DNA from: Campylobacter showae CSUNSWCD
GTDB lineage: Bacteria; Campylobacterota; Campylobacteria; Campylobacterales; Campylobacteraceae
Length of the DNA stretch: 64,000 bases
Assembly: GCF_000313615.1 (NCBI RefSeq)
Contig: NZ_AMZQ01000001.1
Coordinates: forward strand, 62,001-126,000
Reading direction: 5' to 3'
Part shown: positions 45,096 through 52,697 of the stretch, one piece after another
Layout of the letters: each line of letters begins with the position of its first letter
Position numbering within the stretch: the stretch's first letter is position 1
Translations under genes and position numbers: made by a program
Notes under the pieces: generated by a model
Seen by the model: only the letters and a program-made list of their open reading frames with translations
Databases searched by the model: none
Told to the model about the DNA's origin: nothing

Positions 45096-47537
45096 ATGAA
45101 AAGACGAGATTTCATCAAATTTTCGGCCTTGGCGGCTACGGCTGCGCAGGCTAGCAGGATAGAAGGCGTTACGCAGACGATTTTCGATAACAAAAAGGTA
45201 TTCGGCGCGAACAGATTCGGGCTTTTTTGGGCAAATACCAACTCAAATCAGATAGTTTCCGTTAGCGATTTTGAGGGCGATAAATTCCCTAATACGATGA
45301 ATTACAGCCTGCCTGATTGCGTGCAAAACGAGGCTCGCGTGCTATATCCGATGGTGCGCAAAAGCTATCTAAAAGCAAAGGGCGCGGCTAAATCCGAACT
45401 GCGCGGCAAAGAGGAATTCGTGCGCGTTAGTTGGGACGTCGCGCTTGATCTTGCCGCCAAGGCGTTAAAAGAAGCCCACGAGAAATACGGCAGCGAAGCG
45501 ATCTACGGCGAGTGCTACTGGTGGGGCGGCAGCGGCAAGGTCAGCTGGGGGCGCACGGTAGCTCATAGGATGCTTAAAATTTTAGGCGGCTACGTGGAAG
45601 AAAGCGGCGATTATTCGACGGGAGCGGGGCTTGTCATCATGCCTCACGTGCTTGGCAGCAGCGCGGTCTACGACACGCCTACTAAGTGGGCGGCGATAGT
45701 TAAAAACGCTAAAAACGTCGTATTTTGGGCGACCGATCCTGTGGTAACCAATCAAATTTCATCCATTCCGCCTACGCACGACGGCTACGTAGGTATAAAA
45801 GAGCTTAAAAAATCGGGCATCAAAACATATAGCGTAAATGCGATGATAAACGACACGGCGCGCTACTTCGGCTCCGAAAATATCATCGTACGCCCTAATA
45901 CCGACGCGGCGTTAATTATCGGCATGTGCCACCATCTGTTTACGAACAAGCTCTACGACGAGGAATTTATCAAAAAATACACCGTCGGATTTAATAAATT
46001 TAAAGACTACTTTATGGGCGAGACCGACAAAGTCGTAAAAGACGCGGAGTGGGCGAGCAAAATTTGCGGCGTAGCGGCGGATAAGATAAAAAGCTTCGCC
46101 GAGGCGCTAGCCAAAGAACCGACGACTATCCTTATAGGCCGCGCGCTTCAAAGAGCCGACCACGGCGAGCAGCCTTTCTGGGCGCTTATAGCTCTTAACG
46201 CGATGCTAGGCTATATCGGTAAAGAAGGCCTTGGCTTTGAGTTTAGCCTAGGATACGACTCTGGCGGTATGACGAATAAAATTTCGCCGACGCTAAAAGG
46301 CATCAGCACGCGCATTAGCGAAAAATACGAAAATTTAGGCAAGGCTCCTTGGAAAGACGCTAAAAACGTCACCATTCCGTCCTCTCGCAGCATCGAGGCC
46401 TTGGAGTATCCGGGCAAAGAGATCGACTACGACGGCACTAAGATTAAACTACCTCGCATGAGAGTGGCGTATATGGCCTCAGGCTCGATGTTTACGCGCC
46501 ATCAAGACGTAAATAATGCAGTTAAACAGTGGAGAAAATTCGAAACCGTCATCACCGCCGAGCCTTATTGGACCAGCACGGCGAAATTTAGCGACATCGT
46601 ACTACCCGTAGCTATCGAAGTCGAGCGCAACGACATAAACCAAACCGGCGACAGCGGCGAATACATCGTAGCCTATAAGCCCGTCATCGCGCCGATGGGC
46701 GAGAGCAAGAGCGACTTTTGGATCTGCGAGCAAATTTGCAAACGCTGGGGTTACGGCGAGGCGTTTAGCGAGGGCAAGGACGAGCTCGGCTGGATGAAAG
46801 AATTTTACGCCGACGCGGCCGAGCAGGCCAAGGGGCTAAATTTAAGCATGCCTAGCTTTGAGGAATTTTACGAAAAAGGATTCGTGAGATTTGAAAAAGA
46901 CGACGAGAGCAACGCGCTCTACACTCGCCTAGCCGCCTTCCGCGAAAATCCGGCTAAAAACCGTCTAGGAACTCCGTCGGGTAAAATCGAGCTATACTCG
47001 CCGACGATAGCGAAGATGAACTACGCCGACTGCCCTGCGCACCCTGCGTGGATCGAGCCTTTTGAATGGCTAGGCAACGCGAGCAAGAAGTACCCGTTGC
47101 ATATCGTCAGCCCGCACTCTCGCTACCGCCTGCACAGCCAGTTAAACAACTCTATCATCAGAAATTTCGCCGAAGTCAGCGGACGCGAACCGATGCTAAT
47201 CAACCCGAAAGACGCCAAAGAGCGCGGCCTAGCTACGGGCGATATAGCGCGCGTATTTAACGATAGAGGCGAAATTTTAACGGGCGTTTTAGTAACCGAC
47301 GTCGTGCCGCCTAGCGTCATAGCCATCTGCGAGGGCGCGTGGTACGATCCGGAAATTTGGGGCGAAAAGAGCCTATGCCAGCACGGCTGCGTAAACGTCC
47401 TAACCCGCGACAAAGGCACTTCAAGCCTAGCACAAAGCAACTCGGCTCACACCGCGCTAGCGCAGGTCGAGAAATTTAAAGGAGAGATTAGGCCGATTAC
47501 GGCGTTTTCAAAACCAAAAATCCTACAAAGCATTTAA
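45096..47537 (+). CDS. TorA/DorA/BisC-type molybdopterin oxidoreductase (TMAO/DMSO/S-oxide reductase)
   Basis: 813 residues from ATG 45096. A 27-residue upstream extension lacks both signal and ribosome site. Tat signal KRRDFIKFSALAATAAQA. There is no N-terminal Fe-S Cys motif, as expected for the TorA/DmsA-type III group. Typical blocks are CYWWGGSGKVSWGRTVAHRM, GDYSTGA holding the Mo-ligand Ser, GRALQRADHGEQPFWA and YWTSTAKFSDIVLPVA, and the C-terminal SRYRLHSQLNNS binding domain. It reduces TMAO, DMSO or related oxides in the periplasm, with electrons from the cytochrome at 44.2 kb. Substrate range cannot be told by eye. It needs molybdate (mod genes at 0-1 kb). Confidence 0.92.
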   Translation: MKRRDFIKFSALAATAAQASRIEGVTQTIFDNKKVFGANRFGLFWANTNSNQIVSVSDFEGDKFPNTMNYSLPDCVQNEARVLYPMVRKSYLKAKGAAKSELRGKEEFVRVSWDVALDLAAKALKEAHEKYGSEAIYGECYWWGGSGKVSWGRTVAHRMLKILGGYVEESGDYSTGAGLVIMPHVLGSSAVYDTPTKWAAIVKNAKNVVFWATDPVVTNQISSIPPTHDGYVGIKELKKSGIKTYSVNAMINDTARYFGSENIIVRPNTDAALIIGMCHHLFTNKLYDEEFIKKYTVGFNKFKDYFMGETDKVVKDAEWASKICGVAADKIKSFAEALAKEPTTILIGRALQRADHGEQPFWALIALNAMLGYIGKEGLGFEFSLGYDSGGMTNKISPTLKGISTRISEKYENLGKAPWKDAKNVTIPSSRSIEALEYPGKEIDYDGTKIKLPRMRVAYMASGSMFTRHQDVNNAVKQWRKFETVITAEPYWTSTAKFSDIVLPVAIEVERNDINQTGDSGEYIVAYKPVIAPMGESKSDFWICEQICKRWGYGEAFSEGKDELGWMKEFYADAAEQAKGLNLSMPSFEEFYEKGFVRFEKDDESNALYTRLAAFRENPAKNRLGTPSGKIELYSPTIAKMNYADCPAHPAWIEPFEWLGNASKKYPLHIVSPHSRYRLHSQLNNSIIRNFAEVSGREPMLINPKDAKERGLATGDIARVFNDRGEILTGVLVTDVVPPSVIAICEGAWYDPEIWGEKSLCQHGCVNVLTRDKGTSSLAQSNSAHTALAQVEKFKGEIRPITAFSKPKILQSI

Positions 47538-47543
47538 TGCGTC

Positions 47544-47652
47544 GTCTCGCGAGCGCTTTTGAGAGAGATTTGAAATTTTAAGTCTGCGGCAGACTACTTG
47601 TCTAGCCTTGACTTAAAATTTCTGCACAACTCTCAAAATCATCTCGCGATAC
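47544..47652 (+). repeat. Structured hairpin repeat, copy 1, directly after the TorA-like gene
   Basis: 109 bases, starting six bases after the stop. Ends GTCTCGCGAG and CTCGCGATAC are inverted repeats. Further inward TTTTGAGAG pairs with CTCTCAAAA (9 of 9), then AAATTTTAAGTC with GACTTAAAATTT (12 of 12). The apex holds AGAC-TACTT-GTCT (47591-47603). A T-rich tail (CTTGTCTTTTT) follows at 47658-47668. A second copy with compensatory changes is at 56264-56370 on the other strand. It may serve as a terminator or mRNA 3'-end stabiliser, or be a non-autonomous element. Confidence 0.75.
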
Positions 47653-47800
47653 TTCCGCTTGTCTTTTTACGCTCAAATTTGCAATTTGTTGAATTTGAGC
47701 GTAAATTTACTTCTTTCGTATTCGTCAAATTTGAACGCAAATTTTGCTCAGGTTAAAAACTCTGCTAAAATTCGCTCAAATATAACCCAAAGGCCGCGCC

Positions 47801-48517
47801 GTGCAAATCCCAAGTTTGATCCGAAATTTTATCCGCAAACGTATCGTTTCAGAGCCCGTTTTGCTACCGTTTTTCTATCCAGAGGAGGGCGAGTTTGAGA
47901 GTTTTCAGGACGGATATAGACTCGTTAGCCGCAAAACGGGCGAGGAGCTAGCAGACGACGCACCAGGGCAGTGGCGCAAGAGCTGGCGAGTCATCGCGCG
48001 TAACGGCATGGACGATCCGTTTTTTGTAGATTTTGCGCTAGGCGACGCCTCGCCCGTGTATTTTGCGTATCACGGCGCTGGCTCGTGGGAGCCGATAAAG
48101 ATCGCGGACGACATCGTTAAATTTGAAGAAATTTTAATCGCACTTGCCGCGCTTGAAGCGCCTTGCCCGCTTGAAGCGATCGCGCCGCTTGCTGATTTAA
48201 ACAACGAATTTTACCGCGAACTAGCAGGCGACTACGCGCGGAAAGATGAAGCGCGCGAGGAGCCCAAATATAAATATTTCAGCGTTTTCATCGAGGATTT
48301 AGGCGCGGATAAGGCAAAAACGCTCGTGTTTTTAAAGAATTTTTTTGACGACGAGAGCTTTGCGGCGACCAAAGAGAGGGCGCAAAATTTGCCGCTTTGT
48401 ATTTTTAGCGGCATAGAAGAGCTGGCGCTACCGATACAAGATAAACTCGCCTCGCTCGGAGTTAAATTTCACGCACGAGAGATAACTTTTAACGAACTTA
48501 TCGCCAGTCATGGCTAA
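47801..48517 (+). CDS. Hypothetical protein with possible SUKH-like fold
   Basis: 238 residues from GTG 47801 with AAAGG upstream. It has no signal or helix in the membrane and is strongly acidic. The segment RNGMDDPFFVDFALGDASPV, followed by YFAYHGAGSWEPIKIADDIV, resembles the core of SMI1/KNR4 (SUKH) proteins, which often act as immunity proteins. The N-terminus (SEPVLLPFFYPEEGEFESFQ) and the last 60 residues are not recognised. No toxin gene is next to it. Its end overlaps an alternative upstream start of the next small gene. Confidence 0.5.
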   Translation: MQIPSLIRNFIRKRIVSEPVLLPFFYPEEGEFESFQDGYRLVSRKTGEELADDAPGQWRKSWRVIARNGMDDPFFVDFALGDASPVYFAYHGAGSWEPIKIADDIVKFEEILIALAALEAPCPLEAIAPLADLNNEFYRELAGDYARKDEAREEPKYKYFSVFIEDLGADKAKTLVFLKNFFDDESFAATKERAQNLPLCIFSGIEELALPIQDKLASLGVKFHAREITFNELIASHG

Positions 48518-48566
48518 TTTATCCAAATTTCGCTATCATACGCGGTATTTTTTAAAAAGGATAAAC

Positions 48567-48872
48567 ATGAAAAAATCACTGCTTTTCGTCGCGCTTTGCG
48601 CTTTTGCCGGACATCTTGCGGCAGCTGATATGCCCGCTGCTTGCGAGGAGTATAAAAAAGTTTCTTACGACTTCATCGATTCGATGGCAAAACAAGCCCA
48701 GGCTCAAGGTAAAAAGGACTTTGACGCTGCTGCGACGAAAAAAGAGTTTGAAGCTGACTACGCGAGCATAAAAAAGATGAGCAAAGAGGAGCAAGAATCT
48801 ACGTGCAATCAAGGCATAGCCGAGGTAAAAGAGCTTGAAAATATGCTAAAAATGATGGAAGCGATAAAGTAA
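48567..48872 (+). CDS. Small secreted protein (DUF5339-like)
   Basis: 101 residues from ATG 48567, chosen for AAAAAGGAT upstream. An extension to 48510 overlaps the previous gene. Signal peptide KKSLLFVALCAFAGHLAAA, then a short helical domain with two Cys (PAACEEYKKV and ESTCNQGIAEVKEL) that could form a disulfide. Composition is Lys/Glu/Ala-rich. The layout resembles DUF5339 proteins of Pasteurellaceae and Campylobacter, of unknown function. Confidence 0.6.
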   Translation: MKKSLLFVALCAFAGHLAAADMPAACEEYKKVSYDFIDSMAKQAQAQGKKDFDAAATKKEFEADYASIKKMSKEEQESTCNQGIAEVKELENMLKMMEAIK

Positions 48873-48970
48873 ATTTAAGTCACTTCGGCTTATTTACGCT
48901 CCCAAAATCCGCGTTTAAATATCAAATTTGAGCGCGGATTTTTAATTTTACTCACAGATTTTAAAAACTA

Positions 48971-49927
48971 TCACTCAGGCACGCAAATTTCGCCGCGCCG
49001 CATCGCCTTTATCGTGTAAAAGCCCACGATGCCGATAAAAACGCACAAGATAGCAAAACCGGCCGCTCCCGCAAACAAGAAAAATTTGATCCCGTTAAAC
49101 TCAAACGCTCGCAAAAACGCGATGCTAGCCGCAGCCGTCGGGAAGGTAAACGCCCACCACGAGAGGAAAAATTTAAGCCGCAAAAAGCTTTTAAACATAA
49201 AAAGTATGAGAAGCGCGAAAAATAGCGTGACGTAGAGCATGATCTTCGCCGTCACGTCAAAGCTGCCGGTGAGCTTGACGTAGTCCAAAAACGCCATCGC
49301 AGGCGGCGCGATCACGATAAAAAGCGTCGGGATAAATTTCTGCAGCATCTGATCGTGAAAGATGATGCGGTAAAACAAAACCGCAAAGAGCACGGGCCAA
49401 AAAAATATCCCGATAGCAAAGTAATACCACGCAAGCTCGCTAGCGGCGGGCGAGGCTAGCGGGACGAAGAGGTTACCCACGATCGGGATGAACCACGCGG
49501 GGTTTGAGTGCGCGATCTGGACGTTATTTTTGATCCAAAAGGAGACGACGTGCAGCGTGATAAAGGTCTGAAACGCCGTGCCCGCACAAAAAAGCGTATC
49601 GTAAACGAGCGCAAAGTCCCGCCAGAGCGAGGAGACTAGCAGTGTGCCGATCGAAAAAGCGGCGAAAAAATTTACGCGCACCGGGTGGAAAAACTCCGCC
49701 TTGCAAGCCCCTGGGTATTTTATCAGCTTCGCCGCGTAACAAGCGCAGATGAGCGCGTACGCAAGGCTAGCCGCGCCGCGTAAAATCTCAAAAACCGCGC
49801 CTGAGATATCAAAGATCAAATTTAGCCGCTCGTACGCGAGAGCTAGTCCGCCAAGCCCCATAACTACGGTGTAAAACATGATCGGAAAGTGCTGTAGCCA
49901 GTTTGGTTTTTCGTCCTGCGTTTTCAT
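48971..49927 (-). CDS. SLAC1/TehA-family anion channel or C4-dicarboxylate/tellurite-type transporter
   Basis: 318 residues with ten hydrophobic helices and the family opening NWLQHFPIMFYTVVMGLGGL, WFIPIVGNLFVPLA in the fifth helix and FLSWWAFTFPTAAASIAFLR near the end. These FP.xF..VMG and WWAFTFP motifs define the SLAC1/TDT family (TehA, Mae1). Substrates may be anions. Resistance to tellurite cannot be claimed. It is transcribed from a region shared with the divergent Crp-type gene (50095). A GAGGAAAA ribosome site precedes ATG 49927. Confidence 0.87.
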   Translation of the reverse strand: MKTQDEKPNWLQHFPIMFYTVVMGLGGLALAYERLNLIFDISGAVFEILRGAASLAYALICACYAAKLIKYPGACKAEFFHPVRVNFFAAFSIGTLLVSSLWRDFALVYDTLFCAGTAFQTFITLHVVSFWIKNNVQIAHSNPAWFIPIVGNLFVPLASPAASELAWYYFAIGIFFWPVLFAVLFYRIIFHDQMLQKFIPTLFIVIAPPAMAFLDYVKLTGSFDVTAKIMLYVTLFFALLILFMFKSFLRLKFFLSWWAFTFPTAAASIAFLRAFEFNGIKFFLFAGAAGFAILCVFIGIVGFYTIKAMRRGEICVPE

Positions 49928-50038
49928 ATTTTTCCTCGTTTTTTCTAAATTTTAGCCCAATTTTAGCGCAATTTCGGTGAGTTAGTCACGGAATAAATCA
50001 ATGCTTAAAATATTTTGTAGCTAAATTTTATCACCGTG

Positions 50039-50062
50039 CTTTTACGTAAAAGAAAATATAAT
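50039..50062 (+). promoter_or_regulatory. Palindrome CTTTTACGTAAAAG beside a TATAAT box, upstream of the Crp-type gene
   Basis: A perfect 14-base palindrome (50039-50052) ends four bases before a -10 element TATAAT (50057-50062), 33 bases upstream of ATG 50095. It would occupy the -35/-10 spacer. That position is typical of an operator for a repressing, possibly autoregulatory, Crp/Fnr protein. The core TTACGTAA is not the E. coli FNR or CRP half-site. Binding is inference. Confidence 0.5.
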
Positions 50063-50094
50063 TAAACAAAACCGAATTTAACCAAGGAGTGCGT

Positions 50095-50730
50095 ATGTTG
50101 GGAGACGAGCTAAAAGATACGCTAAAGCAGCGGTTTACCTCTAAATTTACGCTTAGTGCGCAGGATGAAGAGGCGGTGTTAAAAAGCGCGACGCTAAAAA
50201 GCTTTAAAAAAGGCGAGAGGATATACCCAAAAGATGTCTGCCTTGGCTACGCGATCATCATAAGCGGACGTGCGCGAGGGCTGGTTAGCACGAGTAATTT
50301 TAAAGAGATTACCGTCTTTAACCTACAAGGCGGTGATAGCTGTATGCTGTGCGGCTTTTGTTCGCTTGGAGTGCTGCAAGCGGAGATAAATTTACAAATC
50401 GAAGATGATATGCGGATGATTTTGATCCCGAGGGAGATATTTAAGAGGCTACGCGAAAACTATCCGCAGGTGGCAAATCACGCGCTAGAGCTCATGGCGA
50501 CGAGGTTTAGCTCGGCGATAACGGCGATGGATCAGACGCTGTTTTTGCCTCTAACTAGGCGAATAATAAATTTCCTCGAGCAAAACGGCGCGAAAAACGG
50601 GCTAAAGATCACGCACGAGCAGATCGCAAACGACATCGCTAGCGCGCGAGAGGCGGTATCAAGAGCGCTAAAAGAGATGCAGAAAAAGGGGCTCGTCGAG
50701 CTAAAACGCGGGGTCGTGACGTTAAGGTGA
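50095..50730 (+). CDS. Crp/Fnr-family regulator with a CxxCxxC cluster, upstream of sqr
   Basis: 211 residues from ATG 50095 (AAGGAG five bases upstream). cNMP-type beta-barrel at about 25-120 with RARGLVSTSNFKEITVFNLQ, then DSCMLCGFCS carrying Cys 83, Cys 86 and Cys 89 (another Cys at 49). The dimer helix and C-terminal Crp HTH follow (ITHEQIANDIASAREAVSRA). The Cys cluster could be a redox, persulfide or Fe-S sensor. It lies 65 bases before the sulfide:quinone oxidoreductase gene, so it may control it. The ligand and class are not known. Confidence 0.85.
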   Translation: MLGDELKDTLKQRFTSKFTLSAQDEEAVLKSATLKSFKKGERIYPKDVCLGYAIIISGRARGLVSTSNFKEITVFNLQGGDSCMLCGFCSLGVLQAEINLQIEDDMRMILIPREIFKRLRENYPQVANHALELMATRFSSAITAMDQTLFLPLTRRIINFLEQNGAKNGLKITHEQIANDIASAREAVSRALKEMQKKGLVELKRGVVTLR

Positions 50731-50795
50731 CTTTGTTACATATTTAAATTTTAAAATGCGCTATGATTTGACAATAACTTCTAAAAGGAGCTTTT

Positions 50796-52142
50796 ATGCA
50801 AAGCATCGACAGAAGAGGCGCCTTGAAAATTTTAGGCGCGGCGGGGCTAGCGGCGGCGGGAGTCGCAGGAGCTAGCAAGCTAAATGCGGGAGAAAATGCG
50901 GACATCCGCGCAAATATCCTAATAATCGGCGGCGGTCTAGGCGGCATCAGCCTAGCGGCGAAACTACGACGAGATATGCCAAACGCCGAACTAACGGTCC
51001 TTGATAAGGACGAGTACTTCTACTATCAGCCCGGCTTTACGCTCATCGCAGCCGGTCACTATCTGCCCGAAGACATAACCTACGAAAAATCAAATTTGAT
51101 CCCAGACGGCGTAAAATGGATAAAACAAAATGCCGCATCTATCGATCCGGCGACAAATTCCGTCAAGCTAGAGGACGGGTCAAATTTGAACTACGACTAC
51201 CTCGTGATAGCTAGCGGAGCGGAGTATGAGTTTGAGAGCGTAAAAGGACTTAGCGCCGACGATATAGGTAGCGACAACGTGACTTCTATCTACACGATCC
51301 CAGGTGCCGTTGCTATGTCCGGCATAATGAAAAAAGTCGGCAAAGATGGCGGCAAGATAGTCTTTAGCGACAATAAAACACCGATGAAGTGTTCGGGTGC
51401 AAATAAAAAAGTAACGCTACTAACCGAAGATATGGCGCGAAATTTAGGCAACAGAGACAAGCTTGATATCTCGATATACTCGGGTGCTCGGACGATATTT
51501 TCCGCTCCTGTTTATGCTAAAATGATAGAAGGGATGCTGGAGGAGCGAGACGTGAAGTATTTTACCTCGCATCAGCTGGTTGAGGTGGATAAAAGTGCTA
51601 ATATAGCGGTATTTGAGCACGCTATGCCGTACCGCGAAAACGGCGAAAATAAACTCGCTAAAGAGCTAGTCGAAGTAAAATTCGACTACCTACACCTAGT
51701 GCCTCGCATGAAGGCTTCTAAAATCTACGCTGATGCAGGGCTAAGCGTAGAAAAGGGCGATGTGGCGGGCAACTGGATTAGCCTCACGCGCGAGACGCTG
51801 CAACACTCGAAATTTAAAAATATATTTGCTATCGGCGATGCTTGCGGATTTCCCGCCGGTAAAACTGGAGCTAGTATACGCAAGATGTATCCAGTGCTGG
51901 CGCAAAATTTAGCCGACGTTATAAAAGGACGCGAGCCGAGTGCTAGATACGGCGGCTACACCGCGTGCCCGCTGCTAACGAAATTCGGCAAAGCGGTGAT
52001 GGTGGAGTTTAACTGGACGGGCAAGCCCGAGCCTACGATAGCGTGCATGGGCGCGACTCGCGAGAGCTACCTAAACTGGGCGATGAAGCTATATATGATG
52101 AAGCCGATGGTCATGCAAGGCATGATAAGAGGCCTAGCATAA
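50796..52142 (+). CDS. sqr: Tat-exported sulfide:quinone oxidoreductase
   Basis: 448 residues. Tat-like leader DRRGALKILGAAGLAAAGVA, then FAD-binding ILIIGGGLGGISLAAKLR, the FAD partner DKDEYFYYQPGFTLIAAGHY, and YLVIASGAEYEFE. The redox Cys residues of SQRs are seen in TPMKCSGANKKV and YTACPLLTKFGK. NIFAIGDACGFPAGKTG is the second FAD motif. SQR oxidises sulfide on the periplasmic side and passes electrons to quinone. AAAAGGAG precedes the ATG. Two DUF2892 genes follow within eleven bases and are probably co-transcribed. Confidence 0.9.
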   Translation: MQSIDRRGALKILGAAGLAAAGVAGASKLNAGENADIRANILIIGGGLGGISLAAKLRRDMPNAELTVLDKDEYFYYQPGFTLIAAGHYLPEDITYEKSNLIPDGVKWIKQNAASIDPATNSVKLEDGSNLNYDYLVIASGAEYEFESVKGLSADDIGSDNVTSIYTIPGAVAMSGIMKKVGKDGGKIVFSDNKTPMKCSGANKKVTLLTEDMARNLGNRDKLDISIYSGARTIFSAPVYAKMIEGMLEERDVKYFTSHQLVEVDKSANIAVFEHAMPYRENGENKLAKELVEVKFDYLHLVPRMKASKIYADAGLSVEKGDVAGNWISLTRETLQHSKFKNIFAIGDACGFPAGKTGASIRKMYPVLAQNLADVIKGREPSARYGGYTACPLLTKFGKAVMVEFNWTGKPEPTIACMGATRESYLNWAMKLYMMKPMVMQGMIRGLA

Positions 52143-52152
52143 AGGAGAGAAA

Positions 52153-52365
52153 ATGCAAAACGTCGGGATTTTAGATAAAACTATCCGCCTAGTAATCGCT
52201 GCGGTTTGGATATACGCATTTGGGTTCGTCTGCGAGTGCTGGCTGTGGCTGGTCGGTCTCGTGCCGCTACTGACGGCTGTTTACGGTTATTGTCCTCTTT
52301 ATAAATTTTTTGGTATAAATACGTGTAAAAAATGCAAGAACAAAGAAAGGAATACGCAATGCTAA
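52153..52365 (+). CDS. DUF2892 small membrane protein, copy 1
   Basis: 70 residues: one to two helices (LDKTIRLVIAAVWIYAFGFV, WLVGLVPLLTAVYGYCPLY) and a Cys-rich C-terminus (INTCKKCKNKERNTQC). DUF2892 is the membrane part of YgaP-type rhodaneses, and G-x-CP-x-Y is its usual motif. It follows the SQR gene with an AAAGGAG ribosome site. Its tail Cys residues could receive sulfane sulfur or bind metal. The next DUF2892 gene starts inside its last codons. Confidence 0.82.
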   Translation: MQNVGILDKTIRLVIAAVWIYAFGFVCECWLWLVGLVPLLTAVYGYCPLYKFFGINTCKKCKNKERNTQC

Positions 52366-52532
52366 GTAAAAAAACTAGGATAATAAGAGCGCTGATCGGG
52401 CTAGCCATAATGATCGCTGGAGCGGTGTTTAGCAGCTGGTGGGGGCTAGTAGGGCTCGTGCCGTTTATCGTGGGCGTTACGGGATTTTGCCCCGCTTGCT
52501 ACTTTTTAAACCGCTGTTCGCTAAAGCGCTAA
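52359..52532 (+). CDS. DUF2892 small membrane protein, copy 2
   Basis: 57 residues from ATG 52359. AAAGGA lies nine bases upstream, and an earlier ATG at 52332 adds nine residues without a good site. Two helices, WWGLVGLVPFIVGVTGFCPAC with the family GFCPAC motif, and a short basic tail. It is a paralogue of the preceding gene and overlaps it by seven bases. It lacks that gene's long Cys tail. The tandem pair behind sqr suggests that they work together in sulfur handling in the inner membrane. Confidence 0.8.
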   Translation: MLSKKTRIIRALIGLAIMIAGAVFSSWWGLVGLVPFIVGVTGFCPACYFLNRCSLKR

Positions 52533-52697
52533 ATTTAGCCAAATTTGCACGCGCGGGCTTAAATTTAACCTCAAATTTGAGTCCGCGCTTTTAGATATAT
52601 CAAATTTAAATCGGCGCACATTTCTACCCAAACAAACCTCAAAATTTAAGCTTATTTTTTATACAATCGATCCCAAATCCAAAAAGCGGAGTTTAAG

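Noticed and set aside
47659-47898. 79-codon frame overlapping the start of the SUKH-like gene
   Set aside because: Mostly intergenic AAATTT-rich sequence with no ribosome site. The GTG frame at 47801 is longer and more protein-like.
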